From Acanthaster planci (lineage: Eukaryota > Echinodermata > Asteroidea > Valvatida > Acanthasteridae): DNA of 60,000 bases. The notes below the pieces were generated by a model that saw nothing but the letters and a program-made list of their open reading frames with translations, did not search any database and was not told the origin of the DNA. Position 1 is the first letter of the stretch. The number at the start of each line of letters is the position of its first letter. The position numbers were made by a program, and so were the translations under genes. The stretch lies in NCBI RefSeq assembly GCF_001949145.1, contig NW_019091396.1:1248788-1308787 (forward strand), in the 5' to 3' direction. Shown piece after piece: positions 11,004-25,345 of the stretch.

Positions 11004-14000
11004 CTGTAAGCAAATGAGGAAGAAACAAAGAAAACTTCACTTCAAATTTAGGACTTAATATTTGTAAGTACCCGGTATCTGACAGTGGCGCATGTTTAAT
11101 ATCAAGTCTACAAGTATATATTCAATCATATCTGACATTTCTAGACCACTGGTGTCTACACAAAGGAATGCCATCATGGGGCATACATGTATATTAATCC
11201 ATACAAAGAATATCTGTGGACAGTTTTTCTTAAAAGTTCTCAATTTAAGGGGGGGCCCACAGTTGAAATGCAAGCTGTGTTTACACTGTCCTGCAATGGG
11301 AAGTGATGTGTTTACAAAATATGTCAGAGTGGTATACAACATGGGTGCAATTTAGGCTAACAGATTGTGCGTCAACATGTACCGCTACATGTATATCATC
11401 ATTACAACTCAGTTCCTTTTATGGTGTGTCTTTGTAAAAGAAAAGGATGCACTAAGGGTTCAGAAACTGGAAGGCATGCCTTTTTGATAGCTGTTTACAT
11501 AGCAAGTGGTCAGGAATGCATTTACTACATTTGCTACGTGCCATACCGGGTCCCGGTACAATCGGACAATGGGCACGTCCATCATAACACATTGTACTTC
11601 TGGAAACAATATGGTAAACTAAAGTTTTCATCGAAATTCATGTACATGAATATATTACACTGCAACTCTGTAAAAATATGTATGAACTTGAATATAGTTT
11701 ACAACAGGTGATTGTCCTTAGTACGCGTAGATCTCACTGCCTCTTCTCGTTAATCCTGATGGTGCTGACTTTGCACCTGTGCGCAATTACAGGGTACACG
11801 TAATGTTTTGTACAGTATTGGATTACTCTTATCCAGCGATGCTCTAAGTGATGAGTGAAACAGATATCGATGCCATCTCATGTGTACAACTGCTCCAAGT
11901 GGTCAACATGCACAATACGGTACATTGCATGCAATGTGGAATCCAGGCGTATTTCATGAAAACAGTACACAAGTGTGCTGTACTGAAGAGTCTTCCTGCC
12001 GTGAAACTGGATACACGCACGCACGTACCCACCCCAGACTCATCACTGATTTCTCTGCTTGATTCCTGTCTCCTTAATAAGCCCTGAGTACGGCTCAGTG
12101 GATTTATCGGTCACACATTCTCATTACACAGAGGGTGTTGGGTAATGGGAACATATGGCAGTGATCAAGAACAAATCTGAATGGACATGCTAGAGTGCTG
12201 TGCAGTGTGGCTGGCAGTCCTTCGTGTATTTCCCAAGTGACACTGCTTGTGCATATATACATATGTACATGTAGGTAATTACATTATTCTTTTTAATTTA
12301 TCACAGTGAGAGGAAAGAACGCAGGAAACTTCTTGAACACAAACATGTCCAACTGAGGAACTGAGAACCTCTGGCAATTACAGAGACTACAGGCAGACTG
12401 GTACAGTTGCCTTCACCATGGATACAAAACTGACACATAAATCTTAATACATGTAGTAAATTCCCATGGATCTGCACTGCTGCAGTTAATTTCTCAAAAA
12501 AGTAGTTTCCTCTCTACCAGCAAGGCAACGGACACAATTAGACAATCCGATTTTGGAAAATCATCAATGAATTATTAACAGATATTTGTTTCTGTCTATA
12601 AAGTAAAAAGTTTACTTCAAGTTTAATGAGTGTTTTCCAAAACCATGCCTCCCCCCCCGAAAAAAATTACAAGATAGAAAAAAATAAGTTTTCATTTATT
12701 GAAAGTGGTGGAGAGAATGCCGATATATTCACCTTTTTAAAACCAGAATGTCTTCAATGGGCCTGTATGTACACTTACAGCGATAGAAAATCAACTTTTA
12801 AATTGTAAAAATTGAACAAAAATGTTACAGCCATTACGCATAAAGTGCCTCATATAGTCTGTCGTGTCATTATTGCGAGACTTAAAAGAAGCTTTTGTGG
12901 ACAACTGGACATACACATGTGCTATGCATGTACATTTAATAAATCAGTGCACTGTAACCGTAGGGAAGAATTTCAGACCCCTCCTTTCAATCCCTTGCGT
13001 CAATATTTTTGTGGTGAACTTCAATGTTCAGGGTACAGCCAACATCACACTATGACATACACTATACATGTACATGCACCAGGGCATGTGCTGCACATAC
13101 ATGTAAATGTACACTAAGCAAAGTCTTGTTCGACACCGTCTTTTCATGTTCACAATGCCTCATGCGTGCACAAACACACTGGCTCCATCATGCAGCACTA
13201 ATATGATTTCTCCTTTTGGCAAACCAGGAGAAGGTTAAAAAAAACACACACAACAAAACCTGCAAGAAAGAGAGGGGAACCAACAACAAATCTTGACCTC
13301 ATTTTCCAATGACTTTGCGATGTGTTTTGTTACTTCTTTTTAATGTAAGGGGATTAATTATTGCCACAACTGAAATGAAGTGGAAACATTGCTTAGAGTT
13401 GTGGGAATGAGTCAGTATATGCTGAAATTGAGTAAGACAGGTTGTTCAATAAAATAAAAAGGGTGTGTGCACATTTTAAAAAAAATACACATCAATTATG
13501 TTGTAATGTACACATACATGTACATCAAAGAAAGACATTAGGCTTTTTTGGGGGAGGGGGCTTTTTGGCAGGGGGAAAATGCAAAATCACATATCTGGGG
13601 GAGAGGCAAATGTTCAGGTAAAGATTCTCCTGAAATCAGATCAAATTAAACGAAAAATCACAGCACTCTTTCGGACAGAGTGCTACATGTATTTTTTTTT
13701 TAATCAGCAACTATCTGAAATCATTATGGTAACCCCATATGGACTTCCACAGATTTTTCAAAAAAAGTAGCACTCTCGCTTCACATGAACCCTTTGAAAT
13801 AAAATGAAGTTGGGCAAGTCCTTTTGAACACCAAAAAAGAAAAAAAATTACGCACATGTCTGTGTGCACAGTTCACCGCCTCTTCATTTCCCTTCTGTCG
13901 ACACTGACCTAATTATTTTCCACGCACCAAGTGATCACTGTGCTTGCTAGTCACTACCATGGAGCCAATTTATCCTGTTGTGAATCCACCAGACAATTCT

Positions 14001-16520
14001 TCTCTGTTATCTTCTTTTTTTTTTAGACTGCGGGTTCTGATTTAATTAAACCACCTTCTGGCTGGCTGTCCCAGCAGTCGGGGCAGACGATGCAGATGTG
14101 TAGTTTCAGCCATGAAATAATGTTCTGGTGACTGCCGAAAAACTTTACAAGCTCGGTTCACACACCATCCCAATCATTTGATCAAACACGTGTGCACAAA
14201 GCACACATGTACGTCTGGCCAGTGTTCTGCTGAAATGAACTCAGTTGAAGGGTTGGAAAGAAAACGACCTCTACCTGGGATGAAATTTACATACATGTGT
14301 AGAGCTTCTCGATTCTGAGACATTATTTGAAAGCTGTTCCTGATCCCAAAACACAGCTCAAACTTCTGTGTACGATGCTGAATCACCTGCAAAGTACGGT
14401 ACGGTATCAGTTCTGGTAGGCCCTAAATGTGCATTTGAACAAGAACAAATGTGACCTACTCTGTGAAAATGAGTATTAGGTCACCAAAGCCACTTTTGGA
14501 GTTTTCATTTGCATTGGGAAGAGCAAACTGAGCTTTTTGTTTTGATGTATCACTCAGTTTGGTATCCTGATGAAAGTGGATACTGTGGGTGACAAAGTTG
14601 CTCTGGCGACTTAAGACTCATTTTCACTTTTTTGTGGATCGCAAATGTGAAAGCAACCATCTGGTAAAGGTACCAGTAATGTGCATGAGCACCCGTATCT
14701 ATTCCTTTGTAAACCCATCACTGTCAGTGCAATTGCTCGTATTGTTGTCCATAATAAAAGAGATTTTAAAACAAAGACAGCTGCTCCAATGGAATGCACT
14801 GACTGCAAGGTCTCACCTACACGTCGATATATCATTATATGTTATTGTATTTTTCACGTGGGTACCAGTACGTGCAAGTGTCCAAGGTTTGCTAAAACAG
14901 CACACTCTTTTAACTGCTTGTTTTTACAGTTTTCTTATTTAGTGACAGTTAATCATCAGTTCGGTTTATTATGGTGGAGGGATAAAATCTTTATGCAACT
15001 TTGTACAATCTATGCACTGCACTCTTTAAACACATGTTCCATCACTGCAAAGCACTGAATCACTTCCCTCAAAAAGGCGTTTTTCCCAAAGACGCCTTTC
15101 TTCCTATTTTTCTCTGCATCAGAAACAAAATGCCAAGTGCTCGACAGACACTGAACATATGGTGCGTTCTGTGAAACACTTGAGACACGCCGAGAGCACA
15201 TGGCCTATGCGAGGCAAGTGTACACATGGTGCCCTCTCGACATGGACTGTGACTTAATGTTCAGCCCCAGTCGACTTGGACTCACGTTCAGGAAAATCAA
15301 TCCATTACAGGAATGGGCATGCGGTCTGCCGTACAAGCATATGCTGAGAGTCTGGAATACACATGTGTACCACTACATGTAGTCAATCACCAATATACTG
15401 CTATGGTTCACGTTAGTAGGAGTTGACAGGACAAAAAATGCAAAGCCTAATGTAATGTAGAAATTGACATGTACACGTGCCATATACAAAATGCACAGAC
15501 TACAAGCACATGAACATGTAAATTTATGTATTGGTAATTTCACTAATTATACACGTACATGTACATGTGCTTGGTTAGCACACTATGGCACCTTAATCTA
15601 TTCATGACTGCTAACTATTTATTTTGTTTTTTTGACTGACTTTTTCTTTTGATTTTAAATTTTAGCATGTTCCACGCACCTCAAATGCTAGAGACTTCAA
15701 AAATTACTGCTCATATTTCCCACAACACTCAATGTAGCATTAGATTTTTCCCAGAAATCTTTACTTGAAAATGAAACAAGGTCTAATGGGCTTCGTTTTG
15801 CCATTCCTTGAAGCACAAAAGTGAATCTGAAACACCAGCACACGCAATACGCTACCGTACTTCAAGAGAAATCGAAAGAAATCTACCGGTATAAGGTTTT
15901 TCCGAGAAAGCCTTTCAGGAAACACAGCAACTACGCGTACATGTATGTGCACACGTAGTTACCGGTAGGCATGTTGCTTTTACCCTTTCTTTCGAGGTAC
16001 CGGTACCATACATGTACATGTAAGGTAATTTCATGAAATATCCTCTGTCCTAAGTGCAATAGTGCACTTGAAGTTCAATTTCCTTGTTTCAGAGTGCAGG
16101 CACTTCTTACTCTGGCCACGGCACAGCTGAATACCCACGCGACACTGAATACAAAGCAAGCATCATCTTTTCTGGTCTTTATTTTCAAAAAAGTCACATT
16201 TCCTGCCTGACATTTAAGTCTAACCCCAAAGATAGTCCTATCCATCACTATGGCTGATCACTCATGTAGAAGGGCCTACACAGTACAGTCTGTAGACATA
16301 CATGTACAATGTACATGTATACGTACATGTATACAGTCTGCTCTCTAACACTTTATCAAGGTCTTCTACCAAGCCTGGAATCCTGGCTACACTACCAGTG
16401 TTCTGATTAATAATAAATATGCAAGAGATAAAATAAAATAAACACTACATGTATTTATGCCCTATTGCTGGGCTTTATTCACCGAAAGTTCACATTTTAG
16501 GGAACTTGATAAAGTGATTA

Positions 16521-16565
16521 TCTAGACCACGGAGGAAGGAAAATTCCTTCCTCCATGTCTAGACC
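16521..16565. mobile_element. About 30-bp palindromic insertion flanked by a 7-8 bp direct repeat
   Basis: TCTAGACC occurs at 16521-16528 and again at 16558-16565. Between the copies is a palindrome whose arms are GGAGGAAGGAA (16531-16541) and TTCCTTCCTCC (16544-16554). It extends to CAC on the left and ATG on the right with one mismatch. Because the boundary base C is shared, the direct repeat can be read as 7 or 8 bp. The design matches the element at 1721-1770: a nearly bare palindrome that starts CA and ends TG, between short direct repeats. Confidence 0.6.
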
Positions 16566-19500
16566 TATCCAAATAATGGCTTCAAATTCCAGCATAGTCA
16601 ATGCACTAATAACTAAAAACAACTCAGATTGGAACCAAGATTAAGTATCCTGTAATTTAATCCATACAATCAGGCAATGGAGTTACAACTCATTAAAAGA
16701 AATACTGCCCCCGGTTTCAACGTAAAGGAGACTGTGCAAAAACCCAAGCAATCAAAGAATTGCTTTAAAGGGAATTTAGTCTCTTTTCATTTGCATTTTG
16801 CATTTCAAACCAAACAATCAAAGGGCCCAATCCACGTAATTTATCAAGCCGCTGCAATTCCCGATTCCTGTTTGCAGTTCGGTTACCTTACAACCAGCAA
16901 CTGTCTCATTCCCAGGGCTAAATTGCTGGGGATATTTACCAAGTGTGTAGTTCAAATATCACACATGTAGATGGAGATTGGTGACTCACTTATGCAGCAA
17001 TATGATCCGAAACGAATGGGAAAAAAATATTGTGCTCATAGTACACTGTGAGATGATTCCTTCAAGTTTTTCAGGCATTCAGAATTTTATTGCCAAATTT
17101 GGAAATCGTCGACGGAGATATGAATGTCACAAAGAGCATTCTGTTTGTCAGGAATGGCAGCCTAAGCACACAATGCAAAGATGGTGGTAATGGGTATGTC
17201 TTCATGTAGTTGACCCTGTCAACCGGGCCGTCTGCAAGAGTGCAGAATGATGACAATCTGGGCAATAAAGAGCAGAGAATTATGACAACGGCATTGCAGT
17301 TTTTGATCTCGGTGTCAAGGACTAGGGGCAAGGAAGGGCCAGAGTTTAAAAGGCATCCATTACTACCAGGCTTCTTTGCCTGCCAGAAAATGTACATGTA
17401 CTTTCCTTCAGTTCATACCATAGATGCCAGGTGCATTAACATTGTATGTTCCCAGATTATCAGGGGAGAGTACGTGTACATTGTAAAGGGAAGCATGGAG
17501 GCTGCCCATTTATTATTATTATTTTTTTCAAAACGATCTAGGGCATGATTATCAGAATCAAATCAGAGAACACTGGTGAATTATATCCTGATTTTTACCC
17601 TTAGTGCTGTTTTGATGAAATGCTGGTGTACACATTCATGTACATGTACCGGTAAGTGGGCGTACAGGTAGATTTGCCTCAAGATATCGTTACGACTTTT
17701 CAAGACTTGAAAGTTGCCACTACACAGTGCATACCGGGTAACCATGTAGGGGTATATGTACATGTACATATGTAAATTGCTTGTAAAGGATTTCCAAATA
17801 TTTCCCTTTTCCGGATCATGCGTCACACATACTTTTCATCTTCACGAAGCACTTTTCAAGAGTCTAATTTTTGCAACTTCAAAACTTCAGAAGTACATGT
17901 ATTTGAAATATTATCCTACATATTTAAAAGCACCAGAATGAAACTTTAAAATGCTATGAATTTAATTTCGAGAGTAGCCACATACGCACATACATGAAAG
18001 GCGATACAGTACCCGTACATGTACACAATGTATACTACTGCATTGTAACTCCTGTACATTTACATGTGCATGTATCAAATAAACATGTACATGTACATGA
18101 ATGTAGGCCTACGTGAATATTCAACTGATGTTATATGAAAGAGAAAAACACAAAGCAAATTAACACAGCATTTCCAAAATTAAACCTAGCCAATCCCCTT
18201 CTCTCCAGTGACACAACGTCAGCATGGGGGATGACTCAGGCAGCGGTTCCAGCCCCAAAGGGCAACGTGATAGCATATTGACCAAGTGCTAGCAATCTGC
18301 AAGGATCTCTGATCTATCTAAACACATTCAAACCCAAGACTGAAGGGAATCAACCCTCGGTGAGGACGGCAAGTCCCATGCAGTATGAAGCAGCCAAGGG
18401 TTTGTCCACGGAAATGCAAATATTGTGATTTCCCAATGGTTTGATATCCAGTGGAGCATACAGGGAAACCAAGACAAAAAAGATGGAAGGATACTTCAGA
18501 AGCTTTCAAATCACACAATCTGCCCATTAAACGAGGGCAGTCAGAGCTAAAAAAAGAAGAAATCTCATGAACAGGAACTGAATACGTGTACATGTGAATA
18601 CAACTAAAAGTGTAGGCCTACATGTTTTACGGGACAGATCAAGAAACAAATCATGTTGCATGTGGCAGAACACAAGAAGGGACTTATGAAAGGAATTTGG
18701 TCCTAATTTGGTGCATTTTCTGCCATTTTGTGCACGTACCAGTACAAGTACATGTAAAGTCGTACATTATCACAAAGCACAGGTGTACCCTATACTGCAC
18801 TGGTAAACTTCAAATGCAACTGCTATGGGTGAAAGGATAACATTCCCTGAAAGAGAACGCAGGGTACCGTATATTTACACAGAAAATATGCAACTACAGG
18901 ATATGGTTTTTAAAAGGGGGGACCTTCGGACTGTTTATATTGGAACTTTGCAAAAAATTACATGCTCATGATTCTGAAAGAAGCATTTTTCAGGATGAAA
19001 ATGTAGATCTATATTACATAAGCCCATACAAAAAAGGTCACTCCATAGCACCATGCACAGTATCAGTGTCAAGGTTGTGGTGGTTAGGTCCTATCATTAT
19101 CGATACTGCGTTTCTGAATAAATAAATAACCGCTAACCATAAATAATTACGCAGTAACTCAGCTGTCCAGGGTGTTAATTTGCCATGGACTGAATCACTG
19201 AACCATTTATGGCAGGTGGGCAGATGGCATTGATTACCATAGAGGAATGGTAGTCCAGCAAGAAATCGTCTAAATTTGCTTGAAATTAACGATTGTGGCA
19301 TATAATGGTAGACAACCCATTTCTGAGGTTGGTGATAGCCAGTTACATGTACATGTACACTGTACCGGTATGTACCAAACACCAGTCCAAATTCATGTTT
19401 GAAACTAATCATAAAACCAAACACTTCAAAACCAAAACTGATTACTGAATCAAGTCCTGAGAAAATTATGCAAATCCACGTGTACACTGTAACGTTTCAG

Positions 19501-22273
19501 AAGTTCAATATACATGTATACAGGTACATGCATTGACATTCTAACCATACAGTACCAGTACTGTACCTGGGTTGTTAATTACCTAAATCTCATATAATAG
19601 GAAAGTAACAGTTCTGATCCCCAAAAATCGATATTTCGACACGCCCATAGTCCCTACAGCTAAGGAACAAGTACACGTATACAAGTATCATACACCATCC
19701 CCAGGAGAAAGATGTGATGTTTTTTGCTTCGTCCAATTTTACTGCAAATTTCATGCATGTACATTTATACATGTACAGCCATTTTACTACACCAGCACTT
19801 GACCTCCAGAAAGTCATCTACCTGGTACATGTACATGTAAAACAAAACGTCAAACCTTTTTCCTTTTCTTTTTTCATTTTAATTTTTGATTCAGATTTTT
19901 AAAATCTATGCTCCATGTTCAGATTTGAAACAGGTGGAGGGCAATAGCAAACAGAAAAACCAACAATTCTGGGGAGAAAATCTTTCTTCTTTGTGGCTAA
20001 ACTGCGAGAATAGGCAAATTGGGCTGTAAGGAGATGGTTAAAGAGCTCTTAAGACACGAGCCCTCACGACCCTTCAACATGGTCAATAACGAACAGAACT
20101 AGGAAGGTCTTTTCTGTTTGCAGAGACACTGAATGTTGTGGCTGGCCTCTGACAAATCGTGCATAATATGAAGAAACTGCATGTACATGTACTCGGGCAC
20201 AAAGGGCAGCTGAATGGTTATAAATTGCTGGTCTATGTGCCTGATGCTGACAGCTGCAGTAGGAGGAATGGGCGAGTCAGAGAAAGTTGTGGCCAGATGG
20301 TGCTGTAAAAAGTGGCATTTGCATGTACCACAAATTCAGAAATTTCACTCCCACTGGATTAACTTGTTGAGACAACAGAAAAAGAAGAGATTTTCATCAA
20401 TTTCCTGTACCAGTAGAAACTTCAGTTCTCAGTTTAAATTTGGCAGAAGAGGACACTGGGTAAAACTACTGATTTTTTGCTTTTCATTCGACTTCTAAAT
20501 TGTATTTTTAACAAGCATGACTCCTGCATGGATTTTGATTTCCAAACATTACAATAATATTCACCATTTATTTCTATTTGGTCAGTATTTTTGCGTCAGA
20601 CTTGGTCATGTCCACTTGGTCAAGTCTGTCAGTTTTTTATGGGATTTTCGTCAAGGCCAGCAAAATGCAAGAAATGGTTACAACGTACGAAGTGAAACTA
20701 CTCAACATATTGTCAGATACTTAGAGTGTGATCACTACAAGCAATTCAATTTAGAGAGGACAATTGTTTTGCTTAGTTTGAATTAGAAACAATGGGAGTA
20801 ACAATGATTAATAATTTGCCTGCATGATTTCCAACTGCCAATGTTACACTATGTGTTTTTAAAGCTCAGCTGTGCAGATGAACAGAGACAAAGACAAAAT
20901 CTGTGGCAACTTGACTGTCATAGTAGTTCCTCATAATGTGGGTGTCTGGCAGTTAAAAGGAAGGAAGCACTTCAAGAGGAAGAATCACAATAGATATAAA
21001 CTTAAAAGGAAACCACAAATTCTGAAAATTTGACAAGGGACTTCCCCCTCTGAAGACAAGAATAACACAAAATGCCTCATTTGACTATCATTTTAGGGAA
21101 CAATCAAGCGTTCAGTCCTGAACAGAACATCATTTTCAAGCAATCGGTGATTTAATTCACTCCAACCCCCCCCAAAAAAACCTAACAATAAACCAACAAA
21201 CTAAAAGTTGTCATTTGCAGTGTTATAAAGATATAGTACTTGCTACATCTCCTGCACTGTACATGTACACGTATGCGGGGATTATTTTGCTCAATTAATA
21301 TAGGCACACACTGTAACCTACAAGTATCTGTGTGCAGATGTACATGAACATGTATGAAGAACATAACAAGTTCCAAGGAAAACTGGATGTCACCATTTGT
21401 CTCATGTTGACATGAGTACACTCTTAAGTGCCTGAACAGCAGGAGTACGAAATGGGGGTAAAGAAACAGTACATGTATACTCTCAACCAGGCCGGGGGTC
21501 CCGATATACATGTACTCTTGCATAGTATGTAGTTATCTCAAGAAAGGTACCAGTAAAGCTGTTCATATAGCGATGTGATCTGGGAGTAATGAGCACATAG
21601 CATTTTCCTGCACATCGAAAGTGGTGACAAAACACAACCCAGGTGTACAATGCACCGCAGCCACTATCAATGCGCTGCCCAAATTCTCACAGTCAAGTAC
21701 ACACTTTGTTTTGGGTTTTGAAAGTACCGGTATATGAACACTGGACTTTTTCTCTGCCTGGATCTGCTGGTTCTGTAAACGAAAGTGCTATGTGTTTTGA
21801 CATAAAATACTGTTGCATAAACAAAAAGTGCTCTGTAACTCAAAAATACTTTCTGAGAGACAAATTCAGCTTTATCTTGGAAATTCTATTTAGCCAAAAA
21901 AAAAATCAATGCTTATCTGGCTATTACTTTACAGCATAGGGAACAAGGCTGCATATGGAACAAATACAATCTTTTCAAAAATTGAACTCTGTGGGCAACT
22001 TTCAAAGATTTCTGCAACGGCATTTATGTCAACAGGTGCCTCAGGTTTTGTTGATATTAGGCAGGCACTCCAGAAGGTCAGCATGGTGTGCATGTACAAG
22101 GAGTACTACCCGACTATCAGTGGCTTTTTGATGACAATAATATGGCACTGTTATCTCAAACCAGTGCTGGCAAGTGGTAAGGTTTATCAGTTACATATAA
22201 GAGTTGAGAACCCATGCCAGCACTTGCACATTTGCTCTCCAACTGCTACAAATTTCTGTGCAGTGCCTGGAGG

Positions 22274-22409
22274 CAAGTTGGATCACAGGTTATTTGTCAG
22301 CCCAACCACTGGTTGATTTCGTCTGGTCCCCAAGATATCTATCATACACACCGGTAGGATACCAAGCAAAATCGAGCACAGGCTGGCCAGTGGTCGCTGA
22401 TCCAACTTG
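22274..22409. repeat. Fold-back repeat with 12-bp perfect arms
   Basis: CAAGTTGGATCA at 22274-22285 is the exact reverse complement of TGATCCAACTTG at 22398-22409. A weaker match continues inward (CCACTGG near 22304 and CCAGTGG near 22387). This is likely a small inverted-repeat element. A separate 10-bp inverted pair, AGTGCTGGCA and TGCCAGCACT, lies just upstream at 22163-22172 and 22215-22224. Confidence 0.5.
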
Positions 22410-25034
22410 GCCCCATTCTAACCCACATGATGCCTAACTAACACTTAGCATGATGTTCCAGTTTGTCTTTTTAATAAGGACTGGTTACACATGACGTACA
22501 TGTAGGTACAGTGAGAATGCACTGTACTGCACATACAGTACATGTATAGACATGTGAAAAGAAAACAAAATCCAGACGTGCAGTGCTACATTAACATTTA
22601 TGAAGGTACAGATCTTTACACCTGTACAATCAAAACTAATTTGGGGGACAAATTTTCAGAAATACTGAATAAATGGTGTCAGTATCTACCCCTATACCAG
22701 TACCTTTTTTATTTAACATGAATCAAAAATTCTAAAACCAAATGCTATTATCTGTATCTTAAAATGGGAGAAAAACATTCAAATTTTGCTTCAATAATGG
22801 CACAGTGCAATATGCACATGTATGTAATACACGGTGTAAAAAAGAATTTGAAAAATATTGAGCCTCAACCGCATCCACCAGAGCACAGAGTTAATTATTC
22901 AAAAAAATTCCTGGGGGAAATGCGACAGGCACAAACATGTTCCACACAACTCGGGCAGCACTAAGCAATTGCAACATGTGGTACAACTATCTATCAAGTT
23001 CAATGAGAAAGTTTAATTCCTGAAATATGAACCCCAGTTGAGTAAGCCCCTGCAATGACAGGTGTCACAGTAACAAGGTCATTGTAAAGAGAGGTTGGCA
23101 CAAAGCATAGAGTAACCTTGCTCTGTGCATAAAGCAAACACATTCAACCACTGGATTCCAACCAGGCTTGGTCACTCTGTCCACCACAACACTGGAATAC
23201 CACAGAGCTACACCTACACATACATGTACTGTACACCAATGCACTTTGTGGAGCGCCCACGTGATCTTTGTTGGTGACAAAATGGACACTCAAAACACTG
23301 AGCTCAAGTGACTGTGGCTTGTTCCCACAAAAGAGGGATTATTAGTTACTAGGTTAGTCAATCAATTCGGTGATTTTCCCTTTTCATGAAAGAAACCACT
23401 TTGAGAAAATTAGGGCTTCCTTTCAGAAGGCACACAAGACTCAAAAATATCTCGCAGAAAAAATCTTCAACGTAACGAAACTATTCCACAAAAGAGCCAG
23501 TGAAGCGAACCATTCAGTCTGTTTTTAGTTAAAACAAAATGACAGGATGCATCATAAATATCCTTTTCTACTGATGACCTCACGACAGACTGTCGTCAAT
23601 TAAACCTTCTGTAAAATCAGTGAGCATGACAGAAGAAACATCAGCCATTAAATTCATCCATCCAAAACATAATCAAAAAGGAAGAAATAATTATTTAACA
23701 AAACAACTGCAAACTTGTGGGTTACTAGTAGCTTTTAAGTCAACTGAATTGAATTATTACAGAGTAGTCAGATCATGGAGGAAGGATACAGAAGGAGTTA
23801 CAACTCTGGCACATCAAAGTGCTCGATGATCATCGCCGCCCGGTCAGACGAACAATAGTAAATATTCCAAAAATGCCTGATTACTGCCTGCAGCTTAGCC
23901 GGACAAGTGGGGCAAGTAACATTGTAACAATATTTGAGGTGGTTTCTCTGGAATTAAATACAACTTATCGCAGTGACAAGGAAACAGAAAGAAAAAATAT
24001 CTAACATTAGACTTACATTTGTCGTTTGGAATATTTTTTTAAAGATTTTGATGCCCTTTTCCATTATCCATGCATATGTTTGTAATTTTATTTTGTCACT
24101 CCAAACATCAGTTTTCAAAATCTTTGTAGGAGTCTGGCTAAGACTGGCCAACAACATGTTGAATACCACAGGACAGTTAACTTCACGAAAAACAAAATGC
24201 GCTGTTTCATCACAGGGAGTGATCATGAGATCTCATAAGATACCTTTTAGTGTAAATTCCGTGATAAATATGATTCAAATAAAACTCAAAATCTTACAAA
24301 CAGCTTGGCTATTTATTCCCAAAAGAAGTCCAGAAGAAAGCGTTTGATAAGGGCAACAACTGCACATGAACACTTGGGGTACACACTACACGGCCTAATG
24401 AAAGCAACTGTGCAAGCACTGAATTTGATGTTGTTGTCAGATCATATCAAGCACCAACGATGGCATGAATATTCAACTTCCTACCAGTATACTGCAGTAC
24501 ACAACATTTTAGGGATGTAGATTTTCATTGCAGCAATGATGGGGTACAAAGAGGGCTTATGGTTGCAAAACAGGTGGTGCGTAGCAAGCACGTGCTGCAC
24601 TCCGGCTATGGACATACCGGGCATGCCAGAAAGTGGTAATTGGCCAGATGTTATAGCCTGGGCAGTTCAAACTCCTTCTGTGTCCTTCCTCCTTGGTCAG
24701 ATAATGCACACCTGGTACAAGTAAGTGCTAAGATTTTTAACTGAAGAGTGGTGAACAGCAGACATGGTCCAACTACCGGTACACTACCAATACATGTTCT
24801 GGTACATGTGTGGTATGTAAAAAAAAACTAACATGTGTAAAAAACTCATGTAAACTATGACTACTCTGTTCTTTCCTTAGGCATGTAATATTACACAAAA
24901 CAAAATGTACAATTAAATATCCATGGTACATACACGTACATGTACGTGTATGTATGTGTACGTGTGCATTGAGAAAGTGTTGTGCATACAGAAGGCATTA
25001 CACACCATCTGACAACCATGACTAGATGCCTTAC

Positions 25035-25104
25035 CGTAGTCAATCTCACTGTAGCATCTCGCCTTTCTTAGCTGCTTGTTCCTCTTCTTCCTGCGAAAGC
25101 TCAT
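25035..25104 (-). CDS. AGAP: Candidate alternative first coding exon of AGAP
   Basis: The minus strand has an ATG at 25104 in good context (TTACCATGAG). It encodes the basic peptide MSFRRKKRNKQLRKA followed by RCYSEIDY, and ends in G|GTAAGG, a strong donor. The exon is 70 bp (23 codons plus one base), so it leaves in phase 1 exactly as the distal first exon does, and splicing to 11003 would give ..EIDY-D-SFVNSQEW. An in-frame ATG 27 bp further upstream (25131) has a weaker context. Codon use and the abrupt change to non-coding sequence at the donor support a real exon. The clustered Arg/Lys could bind acidic lipids; this is inference. I do not recognise the peptide from any known isoform, so confidence is moderate. 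Confidence 0.6.
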
Positions 25105-25345
25105 GGTAATGGAGGAAGGCCGATGCGGCATCCAGCCCAATAATAAAAAACTAATAATTATAAATCAAAATTGCACGACCAGCTATGAGCCGCTTAGCAC
25201 AGGCGTTCCATTTGTGTCCGCTGATGCTCGGTTAACGTGATTAAAAAAAAACCCCTTTGGCAGTACACACACGCGGAGGGGACGTGAATGCCGGCCACGG
25301 CACGCTGTCCATTCAGAAATCGCCAGCAGGTGTCACTGGGGCAAA
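25105..25345 (-). promoter_or_regulatory. Possible internal AGAP promoter
   Basis: Upstream of the candidate exon on the minus strand there is a TATA-like word, TTTATAATTA, at about 25155-25164, and a reversed CCAAT-like ATTGG near 25138. Further upstream lies a GC-richer block with CCAGCAGGTGTCAC at 25323-25336, a loose match to the CTCF core. None of these alone is strong. They are listed because they sit directly before an exon with a good start and donor. Confidence 0.35.

Larger units (their letters stand above)
11004..25034 (-). other. AGAP intron 1, proximal part (14,031 bp, to the candidate internal first exon)
   Basis: No coding frame here resembles a protein family. Notable contents are the palindromic insertion at 16521-16565, a fold-back element at 22274-22409, and many TACATGTA/TACCGGTA words, for example near 16300-16330, 18010-18110 and 19350. 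Several stretches are quieter (13900-14110, 16400-16960) and could carry regulatory DNA, but nothing specific is recognised. Confidence 0.75.

Noticed and set aside
21909-22437. 135- and 77-codon overlapping plus-strand frames
   Set aside because: They run into the fold-back repeat at 22274-22409 and show no domain; the length is expected by chance in 60 kb.
24913-25034. Continuation of the minus-strand frame beyond the candidate exon at 25035 (GKASSHGCQMVC..)
   Set aside because: It follows a strong GTAAGG donor and runs into a TACATGTA cluster, so it is read as intron.
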